In this document: in pieces, positions 40,201-52,903 of the stretch | Numbering within the stretch: position 1 is the stretch's first letter | Layout: the number at the start of each line of letters is the position of its first letter | Origin: Cloeon dipterum | Taxonomy: Eukaryota; Arthropoda; Insecta; Ephemeroptera; Baetidae | DNA length: 64,000 bases | Assembly: GCF_949628265.1 (NCBI RefSeq) | Contig: NC_088790.1 | Coordinates: 19,844,545-19,908,544 of the forward strand | Reading direction: 5' to 3' | Made by a program: the position numbers and the translations under genes | Notes under the pieces: generated by a model | Database searches by the model: none | What the model was told of the DNA's origin: nothing | Seen by the model: only the letters and a program-made list of their open reading frames with translations

Positions 40201-42151
40201 GGGGAACATAGAGGCCGATGAGTGTTGCGTGTTCTGGCTTTGTTGCTGCGGGGTACTTCCGTACCCTGTGGGGTCACTCGTACAATACTGGCTTCCGTAG
40301 CCTCCGGTTGGAGACATCATCTGCACAAATTTAATCATCATAGTTTTAAAAAATCAAATTCAACTTCAGGTTTAAATGATAAAAAACCCAGGCTATTTCA
40401 CTTATTGCTAAATGAGCATCTTTTTAATGGGTTAACTTAATTTCATTTTTGTTCCCATGAATTAAAAGAAGAGGATTTTTATTGTTGAAGACAGTTCAAA
40501 ATGCGTGAAACTGTTAGAATTTTTCCAGCCATTGATTTTGAAAACTAAATTGGCCTAAAGTTTTCAAGTTTCAAGAAAATCAATGTGAATATACTTCTCC
40601 GTCTTCAGTGCTTAAATTTACGGCTAACATTATTTCTTACCATTAGTTAAACCAAAACTACTGAAATTAATTTGATGCAAAACTAAGTTATAAAAATTTA
40701 GATGTATTAATTGTTTGCAAACTCACGTATGGATTTACCTGGTGATGAGGGTGCACGGTGTAGGAGAGCTGCGCGGACGGAAGTTGGTGCGACGTTTGCT
40801 GCAGGGACGGGTAGGGCGAAGCGAACGAGTTGGGCGAGAGGGACCCGGCGGGGGCGAGTTGGCCTGGGTGCACGACGGCGTGTTTGAGCGAGAGCAACAC
40901 GTCTGCCATGTCGTGGCCGCCTGCTGGCTTGTTCGACTGATCTTTGATGCTCAACTCTCTGCAAAACACCATCTCACTGCCTCACGCATTAAACTCTCAT
41001 CCAGCAGCATGCAGTGTTAATTGCTCTCTACTATATTTCTGGTTTTAAATCAATGTTATTAAAGAAGCGGAGCAAGAACTTTCTTTTAAAATCATTCAAA
41101 CTCGATATGCTGGAAAGTTTCTCAAACTTGCCGTGCACTGTTTTTTTTTTGCGGTATTTTGCAGTTTTTTCAAACTTGATTGATATTTACCTTTTTTAGT
41201 GGAATAATGTGTTAGTGTAACAATATATTTTCAAAATCCATATATACTTAATATATCAACAATTTAGGAGATTAATTGGACCATTGAAGGTATTTTTCCA
41301 TAAATAACGACTTTCATCCGGTAAGTTAAATTAAAACTCATTTTGAGTTTCTTTTAATAAATTTGCAAAGCTTTTCAGCCTTTTCCAACTAAGCTGTTTT
41401 GAAGCTCAGATCAAATAAACCACATTGTGCGAAAAATTCCGTTGAAACTAGCCACAAAAAAAACAACATGAGACCGCAAAAAACGAGTAATTCCCATTCC
41501 CAGCCCTCTACAAATTTGATTTATTCAAGCGCTCCAAGAAGACTTGTGCAAATCATAGGGCTTTCGTGTAATTTAATGTGAAAATATCAGAATGATCTAG
41601 ATGTACGTTATTTCTCATGAAATAGGATTACCCCACTTGGGACACCGATATTAAAAAACTCATCGAAATCAATGAATTCTAATTTTTCTGTGAAAAATGC
41701 AACAAACCACGAGATTTATCACCAAAATATCTTTTAATTCCTGATATTTCCTGAATCACGCTTAGTGATACCAAATAAATATTTAGAAAGATAAATTACC
41801 CTTTTAATTAATAGAAAAATCTAACGTTTTGGGCTATAATTTGCACCTGATCTTCGTGGATACCCTTCTGCACAGCTTCAGCGAATTTCAAAATCAGAAA
41901 GAAAGCGAGAGAAAAAAGATTGTGATTCAAAATGCAAGGACTCACTTGTAGGACGTGCCAGAACAGGGACTGAACGGGAAGAGACTAGGAAGAGGCTCGA
42001 GATCGAGAGTCGGCATTCCGAACGCTGCCATGTCGGAGCCGACTCCATTGGAGGCGGCAGGGTTGGCGGGGGCGGCGGGGTCCACCACGCTTGGCCACGC
42101 CTCCAGGCCGAAGTGCGCGGGGTTGTTGGGCACGTAGCATCCAGCATCCAT
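37271..42151 (-). CDS. gl: Glass, C2H2 zinc-finger transcription factor of photoreceptor development
   Basis: Nuclear factor needed for photoreceptor differentiation. Four clear coding exons (41946-42151, 40727-40958, 40123-40320, 37271-38005) join in phase to about 456 residues. N-terminal half matches fly Glass in order: YVPNNP with [64 protein letters not shown]. The last exon carries five tandem C2H2 fingers starting [20 protein letters not shown], linked by SGEKP/SGERP, ending [13 protein letters not shown] only a few residues before the stop. The fly protein has a long tail after the fingers; here it is just NAAA. The Met at 42151 is the conservative start. In-frame sequence continues 12 codons upstream (Gln-rich) to an acceptor at 42188, which can take a 26-codon exon at 45072-45149, so the real start may be 45149. 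Confidence 0.95.
39438..39563 (-). CDS. Possible 41-residue microprotein next to an intronic promoter-like block
   Basis: Short frame starting GAAATGT (G at -3) and reading [13 protein letters not shown], then a hydrophobic stretch [15 protein letters not shown] and an acidic end DLKDE. It could be a single-pass membrane microprotein. The frame is also open upstream of the Met. It lies in the sense direction downstream of the CpG block at 39640-39770. I know no family match; frames this short occur by chance. Confidence 0.25.
   Translation of the reverse strand: MCKIVYRMLAYKLDQWRNFVVGLLASALTLYHARQSDLKDE
39640..39770. promoter_or_regulatory. Promoter-like CpG block with X-box, CCAAT and YY1-type motifs
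   Basis: Contains GTTGCCCGGCAAC (39692-39704), a near-palindromic RFX X-box; a second half site GTTGCCTAGC near 39655; CCAAT at 39720-39724; and GCCGCCATTTTA (39757-39768), which read on the minus strand is a YY1-type AAAATGGCGGC. The GC content contrasts sharply with the AT-rich intron around it. This combination is typical of TATA-less promoters. Confidence 0.45.
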
Positions 42152-45071
42152 GGCTGCTGCTCTTTTGGGGGTGCTCTGCTGCTGCTGCTGTTATCGTGTT
42201 GCCTGCGATCAACAAGTTATCCGGCTTCAACTTCAAAGCATTCATCAGCCCGCAGAGAGCAGGGTGGAAACTCTAATTAATTACATCATTGCCGACCCCC
42301 TGTCACCCCCCGCGCGCTTTTCATCTGCGCGCCGATTGGAATTGCTCTCTTTGCGGGTGCGTGCGCTTGTGATTAATTTTGGTTAGACGCTGCAGCGATT
42401 GCGGCTCGTGTCTGAGTAAGTAATTGCCCTGCTTTTTCATGCCTCCGACGGTCTTTGCAAATTGGAATTTAAACGGTATCTCTGAAGAAATGAAAGAAAA
42501 AAACGGAGGCAATGGCTTTACACTAACCTAGCCAATTTTTATTTCTAAATAATGTGAACTTTAATTTTGAACTTTAGTCTAAAAGTCTTATTATTTTTCT
42601 TACTTCTCAACAAATTTTTCAAAACGTAATTTAACTCTTGAAAATTTTACAGGAGTTACAAAGTACTTTAATAAAACCTATTATTAGAGAATGCCAAGGT
42701 GCAGCGCTTATTTTTTTTTTTATTTAAATGCGTTTGTACTATAATTTTTGCCATTTGGAAGATGTTGCCGTGACGTTATCTTTTCCTCTACTGATTTTAC
42801 AATCGCTGTACTCCCACAAGCGAACACACAGGCATGGAAGTCTAATAAATTGAAAAAAATGTATTATTTTTCTATTTAAATTCAATTTGAGAGCACTATA
42901 ATTTCAATTGTAAGTGACAAATAGAAGAATTTGTTTTTATTTTATTTTTTCGGGTAAATAAAACGTCTTGGCAGATGTTTAAGAACAATAATTAATGCTG
43001 TAAATTTAGTAATTTTGCTATTGAGTTGATGTTTGTGAAGCCTCTTATTTGGGTACATTACATGTCAACAAATTGCCTTATTCCATTCCTGAAAAAAATT
43101 TATGTTGATCTTACGAAATGATCATTGCATCATTCAAGACTAGATACATGCGTCACTTAATTTTAAAAAAATGGTATTGGTACCAAAGTTTACATCGTGA
43201 AATTGAATGGAATGTTAAAGAAATAAAATCCTGAAAACCATTTTGATTTGAGAAAATAGTCCCTCAGGGATAAAGCACTAATTTAAAACGGTTTGGTGTT
43301 AAATGTTGTTTTAGTAAAGCATGCAGTTGAAAAGCCGTTTTGTAGATTCTGTTTTTCTTTTGGGAAGACTGGCAATTTCGTGTTTGTGTGCTGAAGTTAT
43401 AAGATTGCGCGTTTGAAGCGATTTAAGTGCTACTGTTGCGTTGAGCAAATTGTTTAATAGCCAGAGCAGTGAGTGGTGCGCGCGATATTTCAGGGGCAGC
43501 GTTAGTATGCTTCCTACTTTCGGTTATGTGTGTTCCAGCCATGCCATAAGCGCACATTACAGGGAGCTCGCAACCATCACTTCTATATCTGAAAACAAGT
43601 ACTTCTGACAGTGAGGGGATGATGCTTCCTCAAAAGATTAAGAGAGATCGAGACAGTATAACCATCAAGAGGTTAAAATTTAACTAATATCTAGAGTGAA
43701 TTTAACTACTGAGAATATTTTATTTATACCACATCTTGGGGAGGGATAAATTATATAACTGTGGCTTTTCTGGCTCTTGGCGATGAATTTAACATTTTGC
43801 CCCATATAATTAATTTATTTATTTGGTATTTTTCAGAATATAAGTAGTGCGCTTTCAACTTTTAATTTATAAGATTCGTAAAGAAAAAAGAAAAATTTAT
43901 TTCTAAATAGAAATGTAAACATTTTGAAACATAGCAAAATGGGAAAAGGAGGTAACGCTTCCATAAATATCTATTTACTATGTATTTTAATTCAAATTTT
44001 TACCAGCTAAAAGGGTTTGATTAAAAAAGAGAAATTTGAAGATCCTTTATCGTAAATAAAAATGGAATCATTTACAACTAATAGCAAATGGTGGTTCTAA
44101 CGTTATTGAAGTCTCATTATCTGCGTCTTATAAGAAAACCATTTTATTTGATAATCAAATAAACATCTTTTATCCATAAAGGAAACACATTTTTCCATCT
44201 ATTAGAGAATTGGCAACTTCATCGAAGATTTGTTCAGATTACTATTAAATCGCTCATATTTTATTGATTTCTTGCGATTTGTTAGTTTTTAAGGAAAATG
44301 TGCTCTATTAATTTCAAGATCAATTTAATGTACTCTGTTTTCTCATATTTAAATGGTTGATTCTGCTTTGGGCTTAAAATTTGCCTTAAATAAAAATAAA
44401 CTAAACTATGATGAATTTTAGTCACTATAAACACCAACTGATACATTATTAACTAAAAATATTTGAAAAAATATTTCAATTCGAGGCTTCAAATAGTTGC
44501 GTAGATTCTTACTAAACTTATAAAAACCATGAGCGATTAAATTTGCCTGGGAGAAAATTTAATATAACGAAAAATTCAATTCATGAATACAAAACAATTT
44601 AGAAAGAAGAGTATTTTGGACAAGCTTAAAACAGTAAAGAGGAAGCAAGCAAATGCAAATAGTTCTGGTTGATTAAAATTTTTGGTTTTAAATAGAATAA
44701 ATGCATCAAAATGGGCTAAACTCATAAATATTTCATGAATCATCTTTTTTTTCAAGGAAAAAATCAGCTTGTGATATTGATTGAAATTTACACTTTAAGT
44801 GCTAGAAATAAGGAAGGAAAATGTATACAGAAGATATTAAATAAATGGAAAAATTTATTTGCACGGTAAATATTTTTGTAACAATTAAGCCGTAAGCTTT
44901 TTGAACGCATTTTATTGAACTATTTGCTAGACACTTAAATATGTCTTAATAAAAATCAATTTGCGGTCCCGCTCACTGCTAAATTATTTTAACAATTGAC
45001 CTAGGCGCTTCGGTGTTTGCATAAAATCAGGAAATGTAGGTTAGAAGAGGAAAACGGTGCGTTGAAATTAC
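42152..45071. other. gl: Upstream intron of glass / AT-rich DNA
   Basis: Very AT-rich except near 42150-42420. If the 45072-45149 exon is used, 42188-45071 is a glass intron; otherwise it is 5' flank. A CTG run at 42178-42190 reads as poly-Gln codons on the minus strand. No gene seen. Confidence 0.5.
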
Positions 45072-45149
45072 CTGGACTCGGGCGGAGCGGCGGCGGCGGT
45101 TGGGTCCGCAGTCCTTGAGGCGCACGGGGGCTCCGCACCTTGGTGGCAT
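45072..45149 (-). CDS. gl: Candidate first coding exon of glass
   Basis: ATG in the context CAAAATG opens 26 codons, beginning MPPRCGAPVRLKDCG and Arg-rich (NRRRRSARVQ), ending CAG before a GTAATT donor. Joined to the acceptor at 42188 it enters the glass frame through QQQQSTPKRAAA. It sits in a GC-rich patch. It does not resemble the fly Glass N-terminus, so it may be a lineage-specific start or a 5' UTR exon. Confidence 0.4.
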
Positions 45150-46869
45150 TTTGCCGAACTGAATTACGACCGCTGCACTTGGGCCATCACTTGAACACCA
45201 CTCGGGACACACGCACACACACACGCACCGAGCAATCAATTAATTTAGCACCGGCGGGACGAGCGTCAGCATTTCGGGTTCACCTCTGCTCAATGGCACT
45301 GCTCCCCTGATTGAAAAAGAAAAGCTGCCGCTGCTTGCCCGTCGTGTCAGTTGAAACAAACGGAGAGGTGGTGGAAAGTGGGTAGTAGTAGGAGGGATGG
45401 ATTGATTCTTAACGAGGACGACACCAGCAGCTCGGCCGGCGGGCGCACCATACGTGCATGGCAGATCCGATTAGTCGGCCTGTCCACCGAGCTGGAAGGG
45501 CCCCCAACCCAACTCGCTCGCCGCGCAAACACCAACCACCGACACGTCACTTCCGAGACGTCACATCCCAAAATTTTCAGTAACTCAGGACGAATATTTT
45601 GATTTTGGTTTTGTCAGAAAAATCAGTCTGAAATTGATAAGTTCGATCAAAGGATATCGTTCTCTCTCGCAATTCATTGTAAAAATTAATTTCCAGATTT
45701 TCTAAAACTATAAAACCAATTTTAGGCTATTTTCAATTCAACCAGTCCCTTTGCTAAAAGGATTTTACAGCCTTCCATAAAGACAATTAATGCCAATCAG
45801 TAAAGGGTTCTCAAATTCTTTCATAAATATGCGCTGGCGTGAAATAAAAATATAAGCACTGCAAATTTTTAAATTTAAACAAACATTTTTTGGCCAAACA
45901 TTTCTTCATCTTTAAAAAATCAACCATCCATAAGACTTTAGTGCCAATCAAATGATTCAAGTGTGAAAATCCTCAGTTCTACACAACCATAGTTTTGATA
46001 AAAAAAGCATATAAATTTAACATGCAAAAAAGCAAGCCTTATTTATAGGATACAAAACACTTATACAGCTTTATTCAAGTGGTTTCGCTCGTTTTCAATT
46101 TTTAAAACTACTAAAACAAGCGGATTTAAAACAAAATATTTTAATATTTGACACGGCTTATCAGCTCTTTTGAAGCCTTTGGTGTCTCGAACAAGATGTT
46201 GGTGAATTCAACATACCGAGCACGCCTCTCGTCTGTACTATTTTATTTTTTATTGGTCAGGACCAGTTTTTTTCGCTTGCGCAAATCTGTGGCTTGGAGT
46301 GGAAGGAAGTGGATTTGGGCTGGGAGCAGCGGGAGGTCCGCACAATCATGCATCTCCGTGTGTCCGTCCGATCGAGTGAGTTTAGCGAATCGCTGCTGCC
46401 CGGTGCACGCGATCAGCAAGAGCTGCTTCTTGTCGCTGGCATCTCCTGTGGTGGGTGGATGGATACTCAATACAGTTAGGCCTCTCGAGTTTCTCGCAAC
46501 CCTCTCCCGACAGCCCGTTTTTCAGCCAGCCGGCTCACATTGTGTGCGTTCCTCCTGGCGAATGATGGGAAACAAAAGTCACTCGCTCTGGCTATGAAAT
46601 TCAAGTATTCACGAGAAAATTGACGATCAAATTTGTTTTGGAGTGCTGGGAATAGCTAAGGGTTTATAGGTTTAAATGTAGAATTTTCTTTCCTTTTTAA
46701 ATATGAAGTCCGATTTGGTGGAAAAAAGGCAATTTACCTTATAGACATAATTATTTTTTTATTTTCGTTAGTGTTCCGTCAAAGCTGAAATTAAGCTCAA
46801 TGAAATAATTATTACAATCAGATTTGCGTGAGGGTGGGATATAAGTAATATCTAGATGTCTCAGCCGCG

Positions 46870-47140
46870 ACAATTAAGGCGGCGGCGGCTGGCTGGACTG
46901 GCTTTGCCGAATCTTTTACCCGGCGGCGGTGGCTGGCGCGGCTGACAATATTTTAAACGTGACGTTTGATAGTGCTTAAAGGAAGACATTTTTCTCCTGC
47001 GCACTTTTTAATTTTTGACCCTTGTTCACCGGCGGCTGGTGTGGCTGGCGCAGCATATCAGCCAGATTCACAGCCGCTGGCGGCTGCCCACGTGACCCAA
47101 AATTTCGCCAGCTAGAGCGGCTCAGCGCGGCTGGCTTAGA
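46870..47140. repeat. GGCTGGC / GGCGGC-rich degenerate repeat block
   Basis: The words GGCTGG and GGCGGCTGG recur many times, along with rearrangements such as GGCGCGGCTGAC, within about 270 bases between AT-rich flanks. There is no coding frame. It could be a degraded tandem repeat or a GC-rich mobile element remnant. Confidence 0.5.
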
Positions 47141-50100
47141 CTTTTAGTAGTATCTAAGAGTCGAAAACTCCCAATTCATTACAAACTCATCATCTTCGAA
47201 AAATTAAAATTACTGTAGTAATCAATTGAAAATCAAATTTAACTCTGATTTTATCGACTTAACCAAAGTTTTCCATAATCCATCAAGTTAAATGCTGCTA
47301 CAGAAACTTCTTAAACGGAAAAAATATACAAATTGCAACAAATTTCTTGGTAGCAAATAAACATTTTTCAACCGTGAAATATGGCTTGCAAACTTTTCTT
47401 GCCTCCTACCTTCTGTAAATAAGCATAAAAAGCAGTATTATCCTCCGCTTTCCTCTGGCGTCTGAATCTGAAGAAAAACTCTAATTGCTGACCATTTTTA
47501 TTTGGCAAAAGATTTTTCCAAATAAACATCAGTTCCGAAAATAAATAAATAGAAATCAAGGATGGATTCTGATTCCTTAATAAAATGCTGTCAAAAACCA
47601 ACAATAGATTCGCAATCTCGCTGAAATGAATCTGTTACAAATAAAAAATGGTCTCTAATAGTAACCCCCTGTCGTCAATTATTCCTGCTGCACATTAAGT
47701 TGCAACTGTATGACGCGATATTGCAAACAATTGGGGTAATTTTCATATTACACGACAAAGCGGCGCGCGCGCACCTGTGTTTACCGCGCGCACGCAGGTC
47801 TTTTGCGGAGCAGGTAATCCGCGCTTTGTGATGCAGTGGTGCAGCCGGCCAGTCGCGGCTGCAAAATGATTGCTCCGCGGGCCGTGAAAGGGCAAACAAA
47901 CGCTCGCCTCTCGCCGTCAATGAATCAAAGAGTGGCGAGCGCCCCACCAGCACAAAGAGGAAAAACCTGAAGTGCAAGGGTGAGACCCTAGTGCTGTGCT
48001 GTGCCGCCTCTTTATTTACACACACACTCAGATCGCTGCGCTTGGATACGGAGATAAGAAGCGGAATAAACGCGCTGCTTTTTATAAGTGTATACATGTG
48101 TAACTTGTTGGACACTCTGCACTTTGCCTCTTTCCCTGGACTTTTCGCCCACGTGATCCCGCTGGACTGGTACTATTATCTCGATAGACGAAACGTGCGA
48201 TGACTTCATGATTAGAGATGATGTGACAAATAATTCATAAAATTCCCTCTCTTTGTTCCTGAAATAAAAGTACAAACACAGCGTGTTTAGCTTTGCAAAG
48301 ATTCCTTTTAGTGAAGCGTTGTTTGACGCTTAAATATACAGCCGATTTTCTTCATATTTCTCCCTTCTCTACTCATGTTTCATGTTGGAATTTACACCGC
48401 AACACATTTTCACCAGTCTAATTATATTACCGAAAAAGAGTTTTCTTAATAGTTCAGCATTTTTGTTTTCTAATTAGCAATAGGTCGAAGCAAAAAAATT
48501 AAAACTGTAGTAGTAAACGAGTGCAGAGAGCGTGGTATAAACCTGGAATTATTCGACGACATGAAGGAAATTAATCCAGACGTGCACATTTTCATGTTAA
48601 CCCCCTAGATTTTGCAATTTTTTTAAGCACACAAGAGTTGGATATAACTTCTTTGATAGTGTAGAAATAATCCCATCTTTAATCAACGAGGAAAAGTCCG
48701 ATTATTTCTACTTTATTAGAAATTTTTTACTTAAATGAAAACTCATTTTATTTATCTTTGTCAGAACTAAAGAAAATAAAATCAGACCCTTCCTTTTAAA
48801 CTCCAAAGATAAAACAATTCCAAATGTTTGGTTTATACTAAAATTTACTTTGAGGTTAAAATAAAAGTAGCATTATTTGAAACTCTCCAAATTCTCTTAG
48901 ATGCAAAGAGGATGAGCTGAAATTTTCGTCGTTCATTGGAGCGCGATCAGAGTCGTAGTTTCCTGGCCGCGCACGGTGAAAGGAAATATGGAAAATTTCC
49001 GGCGGTTGGAGCCGAGACTGAATATTGGCAAGGACGTTTATCCCTATTTCCGTGCAGCGCAGCGCGACTTATGTTCGGTTGAGCTAGGTGCGCACACCAG
49101 GTGCGGAGCGCGGCTCGAGTCATTTGAGACACCATCCTCCAAAGCCTCCAAACCACACACAGCACGCCCGACACTCTCACGATCAATATTTTCCGATTCA
49201 TTGATACCAGCTTCCGTCCATCTTCGCCTCTGCTTGATCACAGAGCTATTAAACATGTCTTCAAAGGGATAGAATCAATATTTTAGACTTGTTAATTTTT
49301 CAATCACAAACAATAAAAAATATAAACTGTGAAAATACTCAATTTTTTCACTATTTAAAGTAATTAATATGGGAACAACTTTTTAAAACTAAACACTTTA
49401 ATTATTAATTGATAATTTTTGTCTGAAATGACTATGAAATAGATAGTTTTCAGTTATAAATTATATCTTGTTGGTATGTGCCCTTTTTGGCATTACAGAA
49501 GACTCTGCCCATTTTTTAATTGTTTCTAAACATCTTAGTTATAATTTACAAAAATATTTCATAAATTAATCGTCAGGTTGATTTAACGGCTGAGAGTAGG
49601 AATTGGTGGAATTTTTTAAACTCTCCCTAATTGAATGCAAAATATGGTTGATAATAATTAATTCATTTTTTTTACGTGTGAATTTGGAGCTGTAATGAAG
49701 TGGTAAGCGCCGCAAAAAATGCACTAATCCGCTGCAGATGCGTCAAAAGTTGAGAGCGTGTCGCGGGCAGATTATCATCGTCTGATCGTGGGAGGACGAA
49801 ATATTTATTAATATATGCGCGCGTAATGCCGTTTAATATCTTCTCTTGCGCCGCTCGCGGCCACTCGGCCTAATCTGCTTACCACGGGAGGCAGGCGCAT
49901 GCTAATTGAATGACACCACAGATGAGTTAGTATTTGGACTGTGGCGTAATCCCCAACACGTGCCGCACTTCTCTCTTGGCTTTGTACAAAAAGCAGCAGA
50001 GCGAATTCAACCGTATCCGTTGCCATTTAGCAGATCAACTTGTCGAGATGACTATCTAGTGCAGAGGATGGATACAATTTTTGCTGGCGAAATTAAAATC

Positions 50101-50647
50101 TTGTCTTTGAAGCCTATTATCAAACATTTAGTTAGCAATAGAAAGGCTATTATATTTTTTAGGCGTCTGGCCTCTCTGATTTTGCTTAGAATTGCCAAGA
50201 ATTTTCAGAATTTTTCACGAATCATTTTTATTACTATTTTCGTATTTTTAAGTAAGCTTTTTAAGTTAGAAAGTCAGTAAATCATGTTCTCCGTCGTTTT
50301 TCTCATTGAGAATCAATCAGTGTGCTTGGGTTTTTATATTGTACTAATTAAACTAAATTGATTTATTCATCTGAATACGGATCAATTTATTATAATAAAA
50401 AAAAATGGACATTGCAAATAATGTCGAGTAAAATTTAATGCCTTTTAGTCGAAGCAAAGCTTAGATTACAATGTGCAGATTATTTTTCATAAACAAACCA
50501 AAGATATCCGCAAATTTTGAGCACCCCGGCCCCTTTTCCGTTTATATAGGAATATGTTTTAAAGGGGAAGTTTTCTGCGGTTTCAAGCGCAAAGTCTAAT
50601 GTTGCTTGGACGCGTGCGGCATGAAATCTACAACTACTACTCTCCCT

Positions 50648-50815
50648 TTTGTTATTGATGCCCACTGTGGAGCACAGGAGGAGAGAATTATTCTGTTTCC
50701 AAAAGTATCAGGTTGCGGCACACGCGGCTCGAGTTGTAATTTGTTCAATCGGACAACAGTCGTGACTATTAAATTCCATTCCCAAAGCACAGCAATGATA
50801 AATTCGAGACTTTGA
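50648..50815 (+). pseudogene. Possible NPC2/ML-domain fragment
   Basis: The frame reads DAHCGAQ, then VSGCGTRGSSC, NLF, and TTVVTIKF before stopping. The spacing Cys-Gly, then GC, then C and an alternating hydrophobic strand follows the start of NPC2-type ML domains (CGS...V.GC.....C.L...T.V...I.F). No signal peptide precedes it, no donor follows before the TGA, and the second half of the domain is not found nearby. If real it is a broken copy. The resemblance is weak. Confidence 0.25.
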
Positions 50816-52598
50816 TCCACATATCACAATTCTCATGTATCTTCTCCTTCAGTTTGTTTCGCAGGTTGACGATCGACATCGTCGTAGATCACAATCACCC
50901 ACCATTAAACGTTCTCCACATTCTCCAATGGCAGTAAAACATGATGATGATGATGATAACGACGTTAAATTCCCAATCTAGAAATAAGACTCACCACAAC
51001 TGTCCTACTGCATTAAAACTGTATCGCCAGGTGGCAGTGCAAAGGTGAAACGCACGCTGCAGCGACGAGCTAAAGTGACCTGACGAGTAGGTTGCATACG
51101 CCGATAGCAGTTCGTACCTAACTTTTGATATGTTCTTATTAGCAATGGCTATGGTTTTGAAAGATGAAAGGTTTATCTCGTGTTAGATAAAAATTGTGGG
51201 GCAATTGCATTATTTTATTCGAGTCATATGTCAAAAGGTAAAAATATAATTCGTTCAAATTAGTGGTGATTGAAAAAATAGGTTATGTATCATTTAATTA
51301 AATACTACGTGGAAAAAGTGTGCAACAAGAACAATATTTTGAGCAAATAAAAGGAATTATTGAAAACTTGTTTTCTTTACATTTAGGATATTGGACTCAA
51401 ATAAATTTCACAATAATAGGGTAAAGAATTTGGTCAAGACCGAAAAAAATATTTAATTCATTTTTTAATTGTTGATTTACAAATCAATGATTAAATTTAT
51501 TGATCTTGAGAAAGTGAGCGATAGACAAAACTTAAAAGCAAAAACACGAAGACGTAAAATCCAAGACAACAATCAGAATTTTATATCTGCGGCATAAATT
51601 AAATGTACAACTTTCATAAAATAATTTTTAATTTTAAATCAATTTTATATTTTTATTTTTCTTATTTTTACAAGCCGATACCTAGTAGAATAGAACTATT
51701 CTGTGACTCGTCGGGAGAAAAATAGCATATTTGACGCCGCAGCAAGCGAACAATTCAAAAGTCAGAAGCGCAGAGAGAGAGAGAGAGAGCGTGGTTGTCG
51801 GTCGCTTGGTGTTGGCTACACATTTTATTTTTGCATCGCAGCAACCCCTGCTAGGGCCGCCCGCCACGACTGGCGTGGCATAGCGGCGAGGGGTGGCGGG
51901 TGGGCGCTTGGTGGGGTGGTTTTCGACTTGCCTTGGTGCCACTGTGTGAATTTCTGAGGCTTCTAAGAGCGAACTTTACTCGCAGGCAGGCGGCGCGGCC
52001 TCATCTGCGCGCGGGCCTTGTCCGGCTTCCTCCCTTAATATTATTTTGTACGTACATATATGCACGTACCAGCGAGCGCCGTGCTCTTTCTCTGCTCTCT
52101 CACTCTCTGCTGGCTCTCTATATCTATCTTTGTACAAATCAAGGTGGGCGATACAACTCGAGCAGCTAGGAAATACACGCTGGCGCACCGTCACAATCGC
52201 ATTAAAGCATGGTCACAATCGTCACATGTAATGCATTATTTATAACCTCTTTTTCTCTTCTGGCAAAAATTATTTATTTCACTCCAGAATTTTCCTTCGG
52301 CACTGGAACAAATGCATTTTTTAATTATACTTGGAAGATCGATTTAGTATAATAGGCTAAAGAAACGATTTGATTTGATTTTTCCCTTAAAATGTTATTT
52401 AAATTTATCGAAAAGCAAGAAAAAACAAGTGTAATAATAAAATGTTTATCTCTAAATTCAAATTTTCAGATGATTGTTTAGATTTTTTAGATATCAACCA
52501 GCAGTGCTCTGAAAAATTTTTGTACGTATTCTGATTGTTGATTCTGAGGCTATTCACCAGATATGTACGAAAGTCCTTAATTTCAAATCCATAAATAA

Positions 52599-52903
52599 AT
52601 GGCGTCAGTGGTTACTTTAGATTTTAAGGCACTTATTCACTGCGATTTCACACTCAATCCTGCTTTCAGCCCTAAGAATGATTTCTTTTGACGTGCTGAA
52701 AACTAAAATCAGTCCAGCTAATAGCCGTAGAAACGTCAGCAAAGATTTTTTTTATTTTGGATAATTGTTTCTCGGTGATTGATAGTACCGATTTTGGTTC
52801 TGAGCACATCAAAAGAAATCGTTGAAGGTAAAGATTGCACAGCAGCAAGATTGAGTGTGAAATCGCAGCGGAAGTTAAATCTAAAGTAACCACTGGTGCC
52901 ATC
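52599..52903. mobile_element. Foldback / MITE-like inverted repeat
   Basis: Nearly the whole element is two arms of about 135 bases with a short loop around 52740-52770. Matching blocks: 52609-52624 (TGGTTACTTTAGATTT) with 52877-52892; 52642-52659 (GCGATTTCACACTCAATC) with 52849-52866; 52680-52691 with 52809-52820. No open frame. Sequence is unrelated to the 31.55 kb element. Confidence 0.8.

Noticed and set aside
46148..46597. 149-codon plus-strand frame
   Set aside because: GC-rich island with open frames in several phases; no recognisable protein features.
47675..48115. 146-codon minus-strand frame
   Set aside because: No domain or splicing support; looks like a CpG-rich regulatory block.
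49906..50280. 124-codon plus-strand frame
   Set aside because: Composition changes midway to AT-rich hydrophobic residues; no family match and no promoter evidence.
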